From assembly GCF_003797765.1 (NCBI RefSeq), contig NZ_RKMB01000032.1, forward strand, positions 1 through 61,003: a DNA stretch of 61,003 nucleotides, written 5' to 3'. Shown here piece after piece: positions 38,442 to 47,223 of the stretch. Each line of letters starts with the position of its first letter. Position 1 is the stretch's first letter. Both the position numbers and the translations under genes were made by a program. This DNA is from Ramlibacter sp. WS9 (GTDB lineage Bacteria; Pseudomonadota; Gammaproteobacteria; Burkholderiales; Burkholderiaceae_C). The notes below the pieces were generated by a model. The model made no database searches and was not told the DNA's origin. It worked only from the letters and a program-made list of their open reading frames with translations.

Positions 38442-39667
38442 CCACGCCCGCACCTTTCGATCTGATCGTCTTCGGCGCCACCGGTTTCACCGGCCGCCTT
38501 GTCGCCGAATACCTCAATGCCATCTACGGCGTCAGCGGCGAGGTCTCTTGGGCAATCGCCGGCCGCAACAAGGACAAGCTGGCCTCGGTGCGAGACCTGA
38601 TCGGCGCGGACAACTCGTTGCCCCTGTTGTCAGCCGATGCGTCCGATGCCGCGGCACTCGCAGGCCTGGTGCCGCAGGCCAAATGCATCATCACCACCGT
38701 CGGGCCATATCAACGCCATGGGGAACCGCTCGCGTTGGCGTGTGCGAAAGCAGGGACGGACTATGTCGACCTGTGTGGCGAGCCGGCGTGGATGGCGCAG
38801 ATGATCTCCCGGCTGCAAGCGCCCGCGCAAGCCAGCGGCGCACGCATCGTCTTCTCATGCGGCTTCGATTCGATTCCCTTCGACCTGGGCGTCGTGTTTC
38901 TGCAGGACGAAGCGATGCGCCGCTTCGGCAAGCCGCTTTCGCGCGTGCGCGGACGTGTCAAAGTCATCAAAGGCGGCCCGTCGGGCGGCACCATTGCCAG
39001 CCTGCTCGCGACAGTCGAAGCGGCCAGCCGGGACAGCACCGTGGCCCGTACGATGGCCGACCCTTTCGCGCTGACGCCGGGATTTCGCGGCCCGGACCAG
39101 CCCGAAGGCGATTCGGCGGCCTACGACGAGAAGGCGAAGTCGTGGACCGGCCCCTTCGTCATGGCGCCGATCAACACCAAGAACGTCCACCGCACGAACG
39201 CGCTGCGTGGCCACCGGTGGGGCACCGATTTCATCTACGACGAACGCATGCTCACCGGGGACGGCAAGATAGGCGAGCAACGGGCCAAGGCGTTGGCACG
39301 CAGCACGCGCGTCCAGAACGCCCTGCTCTCCTTCTCGCCGGCGCGTGCCCTGCTGGGACGCTTCGTGCTCCCCAAGCCCGGCACCGGCCCCAGCAAACAT
39401 CAGCGCGAGACCGGCCGTTATGAAGTGCTCTTCATCGGCGAGACTGCCGATGGGCAGACGCTTCGCGCAACGGTCAAAGGCGACCGCGATCCGGGCTATG
39501 GCTCGACGTCGAAGATGATTTCTGAAAGCGCGCTGTGCCTGGTGAAGGACATCGGTCGGTCCGAGACTGCCGGGGGCGTTTGGACGGCGGGGGCGGCCAT
39601 GGGGCTGGCGCTGGTTCGGCGCTTGCAGGCGCGTGCGGGCCTCAGCTTTTCGATCGAGGATCGATGA
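38438..39667 (+). CDS. Saccharopine-dehydrogenase-like / trans-acting enoyl reductase family protein
   Basis: A 409-residue protein with an N-terminal Rossmann motif FGATGFTG (residues 12-19) and the GPYQRHGEPLALACAKAGTDYVDLCGE block of the saccharopine dehydrogenase/trans-acting enoyl reductase family. Mycobacterial relatives reduce enoyl intermediates in lipid synthesis, but the role here is unknown. Start is GTG 38438, overlapping the GST stop, and the upstream open frame is a shadow of that gene. Its 3' end overlaps the convergent NmrA-like gene by 26 bp. Confidence 0.85.
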   Translation: MTTPAPFDLIVFGATGFTGRLVAEYLNAIYGVSGEVSWAIAGRNKDKLASVRDLIGADNSLPLLSADASDAAALAGLVPQAKCIITTVGPYQRHGEPLALACAKAGTDYVDLCGEPAWMAQMISRLQAPAQASGARIVFSCGFDSIPFDLGVVFLQDEAMRRFGKPLSRVRGRVKVIKGGPSGGTIASLLATVEAASRDSTVARTMADPFALTPGFRGPDQPEGDSAAYDEKAKSWTGPFVMAPINTKNVHRTNALRGHRWGTDFIYDERMLTGDGKIGEQRAKALARSTRVQNALLSFSPARALLGRFVLPKPGTGPSKHQRETGRYEVLFIGETADGQTLRATVKGDRDPGYGSTSKMISESALCLVKDIGRSETAGGVWTAGAAMGLALVRRLQARAGLSFSIEDR

Positions 39668-40403
39668 CGCGCAGCCAATCGGCGTAGTGCGTGGTCCCCA
39701 GCCTTGCCTTGTCGCCGGCCACCAACGTGCGGTCATCCGCGGCGACGCCGAAGTAGCCGGCCCTCGGGTCGTCGATCACCTCGCGCGGGTCGTTGTTGGC
39801 TTTGAGCAATTGGCGCACGGCGTCGGTCAGGCGCAACCGCTGCGGCCCGCCGAGTTCGATGGTGCCATTGGCCGGGGCACCGAGCGCGTAGTCGGCCATC
39901 GCGGCCGCCACATCGTCCGACGCCAGCGGCTGGAACAGCACGGGCGACAGTCTCACCGTTTGGCCCTCGGTCCCGGAGTGGGCGATGGCGCCGATGAACT
40001 CGAAGAACTGCGTCGCCCGGACGATGGTGTAGGGGATGCCGGAAGCCTTGATCAGGTTTTCCTGCACGAGCTTGGCGCGGAAATAGCCGCTGTCCTGCAT
40101 GCGGTCGGTGCCGACGACTGAGAGCACCACGTGGTGGCCCACGCCCGCGGTCAACTCCGCGGCCGTCAGGTTGCGGCCGGAAGCCTGGAAAAACTCCATC
40201 ACGGGCCCGTCGGCGAAGGACGGCGAATTGGCCACATCCACGACCACCTGCGCTCCTGCCAGCGCTTGCGCCAGGCCCTCGCCGGTCACCGCGTTCACGC
40301 CGCCGGAAGGAGAGGCCGCGACAGCCTCGTGGCCGCGCGCGCGCAGATGGTTGACAAGCTTGGTTCCGATGTGGCCGGTGCCGCCGATAACAACGATTTT
40401 CAT
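39642..40403 (-). CDS. NmrA-like NAD(P)-binding protein (atypical SDR)
   Basis: A 253-residue protein beginning with MKIVVIGGTGHIG, a GxxGxxG dinucleotide-binding loop at residues 7-13, followed by the features of NmrA/HSCARG-like atypical short-chain dehydrogenases (VVDVANSP, HHVVLSVVGTDR, YTIVRATQFFEF). Such proteins sense NADP(H) or act as quinone or isoflavone reductases. I chose ATG 40403, which has AAAGG upstream; a longer frame to 40478 adds 25 unlikely residues. It is divergent from the lipoprotein gene. Confidence 0.88.
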   Translation of the reverse strand: MKIVVIGGTGHIGTKLVNHLRARGHEAVAASPSGGVNAVTGEGLAQALAGAQVVVDVANSPSFADGPVMEFFQASGRNLTAAELTAGVGHHVVLSVVGTDRMQDSGYFRAKLVQENLIKASGIPYTIVRATQFFEFIGAIAHSGTEGQTVRLSPVLFQPLASDDVAAAMADYALGAPANGTIELGGPQRLRLTDAVRQLLKANNDPREVIDDPRAGYFGVAADDRTLVAGDKARLGTTHYADWLRVIDPRSKS

Positions 40404-40487
40404 AAGATGCCTTTCGTGGTGGGTATCTTCAAGACGGGCCGGCTTCTCCTTTTGTGACACCCGGGGTTCGCGTAGCATGCTAATTCC

Positions 40488-40502
40488 AAGGAGACAACAT
40501 TG
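40488..40502 (+). promoter_or_regulatory. Strong Shine-Dalgarno deciding a TTG start
   Basis: AAGGAG (40488-40493) sits 6 nt before TTG (40500-40502). It fixes TTG as the start of the following lipoprotein gene. No ATG or GTG is suitably placed to leave a full signal peptide. Confidence 0.75.
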
Positions 40503-41408
40503 CAGTACTCATCGATCATCCTGGCCGCGGCGATGGCCGCGATGACCGGTTGCGCGTCGGTTGGCGGCAACTCGGCCATGGGCACGAAGCCGACCTACCT
40601 CGACGCGTTCACCGACGCCGTGCCCAACGCCGCCGCGCTCAGCCACCGTATCTATACGCCCGCCCTCGACGACGGCTACGTGCCCCAGGGCCTGACCAAC
40701 GCCGGCGGCTATCTCTACGTCAGCAGCTACAAGCCCACGCCGGACCTGAAGGCCAACACGGGGCCCTGCCGGGTGTTTCGCATCGAGATGGCCAGCGGCA
40801 AGGCGGCGGGCGGCTTCGACATCCCGCCCGGCACCTGCACGCACTCGGGCGGACTGGCGCACGTGGGCAACGGCAAGCTCTTCCTGGCGGATACGCGCCA
40901 GGTATTCTTGATCGACATCGACAAGGCGCTGGCGTCCGGCACGTCGGCCGGTGCGTCCAAGGCCGTGAAGATCACCGGCGAACTGCGCGGCTCGTATGCC
41001 ACCTTCGACGGCAAGGACGCATGGATCGGCACCTGGACCAAGGAGCAGGCCAAGGCGCGGATGTTCCGGCTCGATGCACGGCTCTTCGACGACTATGACG
41101 GCCAGACCGTGAAGGAAAACCGCGCGGTGGAGTCGATTTCGGTCCCGCTGGAAGCACAGGGCGCGGCTTTCGACAAAGCGGGCAACCTTTGGGTCTCCGC
41201 CAGCACCGGCCAATGGGGCAAGCTGTACCGGCTCGACCGCCAGGGCAACGTGAAAGCGGAGTACGTGATGGTCGCGGGTCTCGAGGACCTGACTGTTGAC
41301 GAATCCGGGCGCCTCTGGGGCCTGTCCGAGTCCGGCACGCGCAAGTACTTGGAGTGGGAGACGCGCTTCCCCTTCATTTTCCAGATCGACACCGGCAAGC
41401 TGAAATAG
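40500..41408 (+). CDS. Lipoprotein of unknown function, beta-propeller-like
   Basis: A 302-residue protein starting at TTG. The N-terminus is a lipoprotein signal with lipobox MTGC (Cys18). The remainder has repeated short strands (GGYLYVSSY, GNGKLFLADTRQVFLID, AGNLWVSAS, SGRLWGLSESG), suggesting a propeller fold of the SMP-30/NHL kind. The enzymatic role is unknown. It is followed 8 bp later by a GST gene, so the two are probably cotranscribed. Confidence 0.78.
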   Translation: MQYSSIILAAAMAAMTGCASVGGNSAMGTKPTYLDAFTDAVPNAAALSHRIYTPALDDGYVPQGLTNAGGYLYVSSYKPTPDLKANTGPCRVFRIEMASGKAAGGFDIPPGTCTHSGGLAHVGNGKLFLADTRQVFLIDIDKALASGTSAGASKAVKITGELRGSYATFDGKDAWIGTWTKEQAKARMFRLDARLFDDYDGQTVKENRAVESISVPLEAQGAAFDKAGNLWVSASTGQWGKLYRLDRQGNVKAEYVMVAGLEDLTVDESGRLWGLSESGTRKYLEWETRFPFIFQIDTGKLK

Positions 41409-41416
41409 GAAACGAC

Positions 41417-42058
41417 ATGCTGACCATCCACCATCTCGGCACCTCCCAATCCGAACGCATCCTCTGGCTGTGCGAAGAGCTCGGCGTGCCCTACCAGATG
41501 AAGCGCCATGAACGTGATGCGGTCACGCGCTTGTCGCCGCCCGAGCTGCAGGCGATGCACCCCATGGGCACCGCACCCGTCATCGAAGATGGCGACGTCA
41601 TGCTGGCGGAGTCGGGCGCGATCGTCGACTACATCATCGGCCGGCACGGCAACGGCCGATTGGCGCTGGGGCCGGCGCACCCGGACTTTGCGCAATACCT
41701 TTACTGGTTCCACTTTGCCAACGCCACGTTCCAGCCATTGATGGGGCGCAACATGGTGTTGAGTCGCACCAACCTGCCGGCCGAGACGCCGGTCATTACC
41801 TCGACCCGGGACCGTTTGGCGCGGGCGCTGAAGTTCATGGATGCGCGATTGAGCGAAGTGCCCTTCCTTGCGGGAAGCGAGTTCACTGCCGCCGACATCA
41901 TGATCGTGTTCTCGTTGACGACGATGCGGCATTTCTATCCGCTCGACCTGGCACCCTATGCGCAGATCAAAGCCTACTTGCAACGCATGGGCGCACGCGA
42001 GGCGTATCGCAGGGCGATGGCAAAGGGAGATCCGGGGATGAAGCCGCTGCTGGAGTGA
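41417..42058 (+). CDS. Glutathione S-transferase
   Basis: A 213-residue cytosolic protein with an N-terminal thioredoxin-like domain (HHLGTSQSERILWLCEELG, cis-Pro in MGTAPVIEDGDVMLAESGAIV) and a C-terminal helical domain with FLAGSEFTAADIMIVF, the N-capping box of GSTs. It is typical in length and resembles the bacterial Ser/Tyr-type group. It is convergent with the toxin-like gene and follows the lipoprotein gene closely. Substrate unknown. Confidence 0.92.
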   Translation: MLTIHHLGTSQSERILWLCEELGVPYQMKRHERDAVTRLSPPELQAMHPMGTAPVIEDGDVMLAESGAIVDYIIGRHGNGRLALGPAHPDFAQYLYWFHFANATFQPLMGRNMVLSRTNLPAETPVITSTRDRLARALKFMDARLSEVPFLAGSEFTAADIMIVFSLTTMRHFYPLDLAPYAQIKAYLQRMGAREAYRRAMAKGDPGMKPLLE

Positions 42059-42082
42059 TGAACTCCCCGGCGCCTCAGCTGC

Positions 42083-44113
42083 CTAAAAGACCATCTCCAA
42101 CGTCACATCTTCGAACGTCAGCGTCTGTGTCGCGGAGTTCCAGCCGTCGTAGGGCGTGTTCCTTTGCGTGATCCAGCAATCGTTGTAGAGCACGAGCTGG
42201 TAGTCGCCCGGTACAAGATCGAAATCGACGGAGAGGCTGGCATTCGAGCTCTGGTCGTAATCGCCAGGCTTCGTCATGGCATACATCAGGGACAGGGCAC
42301 GGTCATGGTCTCCATGCACGTTCAACGCCCATTTGTCGATCGTGTTGCCCAGCCCCACCAGCGACCTGTCCGGCAAACGCAGCATGATGTGGCTCGGCAG
42401 GTCTTGCTGGTGTCCAAGTTCGGTGCCCCTGCTCGTGTCCTTGCGGGCGCCCGCCTGCATCCTGCCCTTCATGTGCACCCAAAGGCGGGCTCTTACCTTT
42501 GCACCCTTGTATTGGAACAGGCGCTGTTCAGCCGTCATCCGAGTGCTCATGTCGGCCCGCTCGGCGCTCACGAAGTTGTACCTTGTCTCCAACAGGATCC
42601 CCGTGCCATTCGTCAGCGGATGGCGTCTTGCGTCGCAACTCTGGTCCTTGAAACCCGCATGCGGATATCCCCCCGGGAAGGGGACGAAGAAGGTGTCCGT
42701 CTTCACACCTGCGGGCAAGCCCCGCGTGATGCGGCTCGCATCGAATACGCTGGCCGCGAGCACCATCGGCTCATCCGCGCCAAAGACCGAAACCTCTTTC
42801 ACCGTCACGCCCAGGCGCTGGTTCGAGTCGATGACAGTCCCCACGGCGGGAGGTGAAGACGCGAAACTCCACTTGTATCGCGATTGATGCACAAAGGTCG
42901 TGCCCACATCACACAACACGGGCTTGCCGTCCTCCACGACCAAGTCCAGCACAGCGTAGGGCAACTTATGCGGTTTGCTTCCGGCAGCGGCGCCAAACCC
43001 AGGCAATGCGATCGAGGGCGTCCCGTCCGCCACGATATCCGACGGCCGCATCAGTGCCCGCCCATAGATGCCCTGGATCGCCGCCTGCCGTGAAGGCGCG
43101 GGCTTGCCATCCGCATCACCGGTATATCGCACCAGGCTCAACGCGGCGGCCGTCAGGTCCGCTCGCAGCAACATGTCGTCCACATGGTATGGAAATTCGC
43201 GCTCGTCCATGGTGGTCTTGCGGCCCGTCAATGCGACCGGATCCAGCGACGAGAAGATCAGGTACTCCATCGCTTGCACGTAGGCAGCAGCCTGCTTTTC
43301 CATGGTGACGCCGAAATCGGTTCGCAGAAAAATTCTGACGAACTCCTCGCCGTCCTCTGCATCCACACTCAGCGCGGTGCAGTGCACACACACGCCCTTC
43401 AGTTGCGTCGAAACCGCCTGGAGAAAGTACGATTCCAGCACCAGGCCGGCATCCTCGCGGCCAATCTTCTTGTCGCGTACCTGCTGTCCCAGCTCCTTTG
43501 CCCACAGCTGCAACAGCGACTGCATTCCCATACCATCGTCGACCAGCTCATCGCGGATGGTGTTGATGGCCTTGAGAACCTCCGCCGCATAGCTGACGAA
43601 GTCTTTTGCAGCGTCTTGCAGCTTCTTTGGTGTCATGCCTTTGAAGTGCGGCATCTGTTCCAACAACAGCCGCAGGGAGATCGGCCTGCCCGCCACAGCG
43701 CTATACAGCGATGCATCGCCGACACTGCCGTAAATGGTGTCGATGGTGAGCCTGGCTTTGAGCAGGGTATCCGCCTTTACGCTTTTTTCCATGAAGTCGC
43801 GCAGCCGGTCGATTTGCTGCAGGATCTCCGCTGCCATCGCTGTCAGCCGGTCCAACGAGCGTTGCACCTCGGTGATCTGTTTGCTGATCGCATCGAGCTT
43901 CTCCGCCAATTCTGCGCTGTTGTCGCCGCTGCCAAAAATCGCATCAATTGCCGCGTTGAAGCCCTTGCCCGCGGCAGCGCCGATGATGCCCCCGGCAATC
44001 TTCTCGCCAACCCACTTCAACACGGCGCTGCCGGCGACCTTTGAGACAGGATCCAATCCCACCGAGACCGGAGTGGCAGCGGCGGGCAACGGTTCGACTC
44101 TTTCTTGAGGCAC
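42083..44113 (-). CDS. Unknown 676-residue protein with toxin-like layout
   Basis: I do not recognise a family. From the GTG at 44113 (GGAGAG just upstream) it is 676 residues; the frame is open to ATG 44194. Residues about 25-65 hold a Gly/Ala-rich hydrophobic or amphipathic stretch (GEKIAGGIIGAAAGKGFN), followed by a probable coiled coil with heptads (about 70-115). A long helical region extends to about residue 310, then a mainly beta C-terminal half ends in DYQLVLYNDCWITQ and a final strand. A helical bundle with a membrane-prone hairpin plus a beta-rich C-terminus recalls bacterial pore-forming toxins. This is inference only. The gene looks lower in GC than its neighbours, consistent with transfer. 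Confidence 0.6.
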   Translation of the reverse strand: MPQERVEPLPAAATPVSVGLDPVSKVAGSAVLKWVGEKIAGGIIGAAAGKGFNAAIDAIFGSGDNSAELAEKLDAISKQITEVQRSLDRLTAMAAEILQQIDRLRDFMEKSVKADTLLKARLTIDTIYGSVGDASLYSAVAGRPISLRLLLEQMPHFKGMTPKKLQDAAKDFVSYAAEVLKAINTIRDELVDDGMGMQSLLQLWAKELGQQVRDKKIGREDAGLVLESYFLQAVSTQLKGVCVHCTALSVDAEDGEEFVRIFLRTDFGVTMEKQAAAYVQAMEYLIFSSLDPVALTGRKTTMDEREFPYHVDDMLLRADLTAAALSLVRYTGDADGKPAPSRQAAIQGIYGRALMRPSDIVADGTPSIALPGFGAAAGSKPHKLPYAVLDLVVEDGKPVLCDVGTTFVHQSRYKWSFASSPPAVGTVIDSNQRLGVTVKEVSVFGADEPMVLAASVFDASRITRGLPAGVKTDTFFVPFPGGYPHAGFKDQSCDARRHPLTNGTGILLETRYNFVSAERADMSTRMTAEQRLFQYKGAKVRARLWVHMKGRMQAGARKDTSRGTELGHQQDLPSHIMLRLPDRSLVGLGNTIDKWALNVHGDHDRALSLMYAMTKPGDYDQSSNASLSVDFDLVPGDYQLVLYNDCWITQRNTPYDGWNSATQTLTFEDVTLEMVF

Positions 44114-44267
44114 AGACTCTCCAGTGAATAACAGGTTGATTTTTAGGGACCGCCGAGACCAATGCGTCGGGCGATGAACGCGACAACAATCCATTGGATT
44201 GGCGGCGGCCCCGCGATGTTAGAGATTCCAGCGATCCTGTCATCCTCCGATTTGTGGAGAACAGACC

Positions 44268-44756
44268 TTACCGCACCGACTTCGCGCTGAAACCGGCTTC
44301 CGCCCAGGCACTCGCGCTTGCCCGCGTCAGCTTGAACGAAGGCGCCACGCGCACCTCCGCCAGCAACTCGCCCGCCGCATCCAACGCCCGCAACATTGCC
44401 GACGGATTCTCTTCGTCCGGCTCAATATCCAACGAGACCGTCACGCGGTCCGTCCGGTGCGTGATCTCGATCTGCTGATGCAGCGTCGCGTGCAACTGCT
44501 GTTCATGCCGCCGGACAAACTCGGCGGCAGTCTTCACCAGCGTGTTGAACGCTGACGTATCCAGCGGCTTGGGATTCTTCTTGTCGCGGCCCATGGTCCA
44601 GGGCCCGACCAGCGCGGGCTCGACCTGGCCGTCCGGCGTCATGGCCACGGCCCAGCCGTCGTCGTCTTCGTTCTTGATGACTTTGGCGGTCCAGCCGTTA
44701 TCGCGCCACAGGCGGGGTTCGCGGATTGCTTCTTCGGTGTCTTCGGGTTCTGTCAT
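44268..44756 (-). CDS. Conserved hypothetical protein, last gene of the C45/ABC operon
   Basis: A 162-residue acidic, soluble protein without signal peptide or recognised motif. Its start overlaps the stop of the double-ATPase gene (ATGA, 44753-44756), so it is translationally coupled to the ABC operon. The sequence has alternating strands and helices and a Trp-rich N-terminal part (RLWRDNGWTAKV, DDGWAVAM). No function can be assigned. A 154-bp gap without recognised features separates it from the toxin-like gene downstream. Confidence 0.75.
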   Translation of the reverse strand: MTEPEDTEEAIREPRLWRDNGWTAKVIKNEDDDGWAVAMTPDGQVEPALVGPWTMGRDKKNPKPLDTSAFNTLVKTAAEFVRRHEQQLHATLHQQIEITHRTDRVTVSLDIEPDEENPSAMLRALDAAGELLAEVRVAPSFKLTRASASAWAEAGFSAKSVR

Positions 44757-46411
44757 GCGCCCAATTGTGCCGCCTCGGGCACGGCGCCCGCGCGGCCCAG
44801 CTGCGCCAGCAGGTCGCTGGTGGTCGCTGCTTCCAGCAAGTGGCGCGTATAGGCCTCGCGCGGGCGGTCGAAGATGTCGGCCACACTGCCCTCCTCCACG
44901 ATGCGGCCCGCCTCCATCACGACGATGCGATCGGCGATCTCCGACACCACGGCCAGGTTGTGCGAGATGAACAAACAGGCAAAGCCGCGCTCGGCCTGCA
45001 ACCGTTTGAACAGTTGGAGCACGTGCTTCTGGATCGTCATGTCCAGGGCCGAGACGGGCTCATCCGCAATCACGAAGGCGGGCTTGCGGATCAGCGCACG
45101 CGCGATCGCCACGCGCTGGCGCTGCCCGCCAGAAAGCGCATGGGGGTAGCGGTCGGCCAGGCCGGTCAGCCCCACTTCTTCCAACATCGCCGCGACGGTG
45201 TCGCGCCGTTCACTCGCCGCGAGCGGCTTGCCGTGCAACAGCGGCTCGGCCACGATGTCGCCGACCTTCTGGCGCGGGTCCAGCGACGAATACGGATCCT
45301 GGAAGACAAGCTGGCAATCGAGCCGAAACGAGCGGCGCTCGGCGACGCTCGCGTCAGCAAGCGCCTTGCCGCGATACATCACATCCCCACCGCTCGCGGG
45401 CAAGAGGCCGATCATCGCGCGGCCCAGCGTCGTCTTGCCCGATCCGGAGCCACCCACGACCGCCACCACCTCGCCCGGCTGCACCGCCAGCGAGACGCCG
45501 TCGACCGCGAGCTTGTGCGTTTTGCGCCCGAACCAGCCGCTGCTGGCACCGGGAAAGCCCACGCACAGGTTGCGCGCTTCGATCAAAGGCGCGGCCTTGG
45601 ACATCGTCTGAACCCGGTCATTGCGCTGGGGCAGAGCTTCGATCAAGGTGCGGGTGTACGCCTCTTTCGGTGCGGTCAGCACCTGCGCCACCGGGCCCGC
45701 CTCCACACGCCGACCCTTCTCCAGCACCACCACGGCATCGGCGTAACGCGCCACCAGGCCCAGGTCGTGCGTGATGAGCAGCACGGCGGTGCCCTCCGTG
45801 CGCGTCAGCTCCGCCATGATCTCCATCACCTCGCGTTGGCTCAGCGAGTCGAGCGCCGTCGTCGGTTCGTCCGCGATCAGCAACTGGGGTTTGAGCAGCA
45901 TCACGGACGCGAGCATGATGCGCTGGCGCATGCCGCCGGAGAACTGGTGCGGATGCGCGGCCAGGCAAGCGTCCGGGTCGGCAATGCGAACCCGGCGCAG
46001 CATGTCGATCGCGCGTTGGCGTGCCTGCGCTACGCTGAGCTTCTCGTGCAGCAGCAGGCCTTCGCACAGCTGCTCGCCGATTCGGATGGCCGGGTTCAGC
46101 GACACCATGGGCTCCTGGAACACCATGCCGATGGCGCTGCCGCGCAGCGCTCGCATCTTTTCTGGGGTCAGGTGCGCCAGGTCATGGCCCTGGTAAAGAA
46201 TCGTGCCGCCACTCTGTCGTACTTGCGGCGGCAACAGGCGCAGCACGGCGCGGCCGGCCAGCGTCTTGCCGCTCCCCGACTCGCCCACCAGTGCCAGCAC
46301 CTGGCCCGCCTTGATGTCGAACGACACGCCGTCGATGAGCGGGCGCGCCAGTGGCCCTTGCACGGTGAGGCCCTGCACCGACAGCAGCGGCAATGGCGTG
46401 TTGGCGTTCAT
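44753..46411 (-). CDS. Peptide-type ABC importer ATPase, two fused nucleotide-binding domains
   Basis: A 552-residue cytoplasmic ATPase that fuses the DppD- and DppF-like subunits, as in GsiA. The first domain has Walker A GESGSGKT, signature FSGGMRQR and Walker B LIADEPTTAL. The second has GGSGSGKT, LSGGQRQR and VIADEPVSAL. I chose ATG 46411, which shares one base with the permease stop (TGATG); the longer frame to 46519 is a shadow of the permease gene. It should power uptake through the two permeases upstream. Both domains look catalytically competent. Confidence 0.93.
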   Translation of the reverse strand: MNANTPLPLLSVQGLTVQGPLARPLIDGVSFDIKAGQVLALVGESGSGKTLAGRAVLRLLPPQVRQSGGTILYQGHDLAHLTPEKMRALRGSAIGMVFQEPMVSLNPAIRIGEQLCEGLLLHEKLSVAQARQRAIDMLRRVRIADPDACLAAHPHQFSGGMRQRIMLASVMLLKPQLLIADEPTTALDSLSQREVMEIMAELTRTEGTAVLLITHDLGLVARYADAVVVLEKGRRVEAGPVAQVLTAPKEAYTRTLIEALPQRNDRVQTMSKAAPLIEARNLCVGFPGASSGWFGRKTHKLAVDGVSLAVQPGEVVAVVGGSGSGKTTLGRAMIGLLPASGGDVMYRGKALADASVAERRSFRLDCQLVFQDPYSSLDPRQKVGDIVAEPLLHGKPLAASERRDTVAAMLEEVGLTGLADRYPHALSGGQRQRVAIARALIRKPAFVIADEPVSALDMTIQKHVLQLFKRLQAERGFACLFISHNLAVVSEIADRIVVMEAGRIVEEGSVADIFDRPREAYTRHLLEAATTSDLLAQLGRAGAVPEAAQLGA

Positions 46412-47223
46412 CAAGCGTGCTCCATGCGCGGATCGAGCCAGTCGCGCAGCGCGTCGCCCAGCAGGTTGATGCCCAGAAGGGTGAGCGCGATGCACACACC
46501 GGGGGCGATACCCAGCCACGCGGCCGATTCAATATAGGGCCGGCCGGACGAAAGCATGTTGCCCCAGGTCGGCGCCGGTGGCGGCACGCCCAGGCCCAGG
46601 AAGCTGAGCGCGCTTTCGGCGAGGATCACCCATCCGAACATCGATGTGGCCAGCACCACCAGGGGGGCTACGCAGTTGGGCAGGATGTGGACGAAAACCG
46701 TGCGCATGCCGGAGTTGCCGATCACGCGCGAGGCCTCGATGTATTCCTTCTCGCGCAGCGACAGTACCGTGCCGCGCACCACGCGTACCGCGGTGGGCGC
46801 ATACGCAAGGCCGAGTGCCAGCACGATTCCCCACTTGTTGGCGCCGATGATCACCATCACGCCGAGCGCCAGCAGGATGCCCGGGAAGGCGAGCAGCGCA
46901 TCGTTGAAGACCATGAGGATCCTGTCGACCCAGCCACGCGCGTAGCCCGCCACCAGGCCGACCACCACGCCCAGCAGCAACGCGACCAGCACCGTGCATG
47001 CCGCGACCAGCATGCTGGTGCCGGCGCCCGCGAGGATGCGCGAAAGCACGTCGCGGCCGAACTCGTCGGTGCCCAACAGGAATCGGGACGACGGCGCCTG
47101 CAGGCGCGACCGCAGGTTCAGTGCGAGCGGGCCATAGGGTGTCCAGAAGATGGAGACCAGGGCCATCGCGGCGACGGCGGCCACCAGGGAGCCACCGATC
47201 AGGGCATTCGCACGCAGTTTCAT
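46411..47223 (-). CDS. Peptide-type ABC importer permease (DppC/GsiD-like)
   Basis: A 270-residue inner-membrane protein with about six membrane segments, the LLGTDEFGRDVLSRILAG block typical of DppC/OppC and the EAA loop EASRVIGNSGMRTVFVHILPN that docks on the ATPase. ATG 47223 overlaps the preceding permease stop by 4 bp. The longer frame is a shadow of the preceding gene. Confidence 0.93.
   Translation of the reverse strand: MKLRANALIGGSLVAAVAAMALVSIFWTPYGPLALNLRSRLQAPSSRFLLGTDEFGRDVLSRILAGAGTSMLVAACTVLVALLLGVVVGLVAGYARGWVDRILMVFNDALLAFPGILLALGVMVIIGANKWGIVLALGLAYAPTAVRVVRGTVLSLREKEYIEASRVIGNSGMRTVFVHILPNCVAPLVVLATSMFGWVILAESALSFLGLGVPPPAPTWGNMLSSGRPYIESAAWLGIAPGVCIALTLLGINLLGDALRDWLDPRMEHA

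Noticed and set aside
44726..46537. 603-residue plus-strand open frame
   Set aside because: Antisense to the double ABC ATPase, which has complete Walker and signature motifs on the minus strand.
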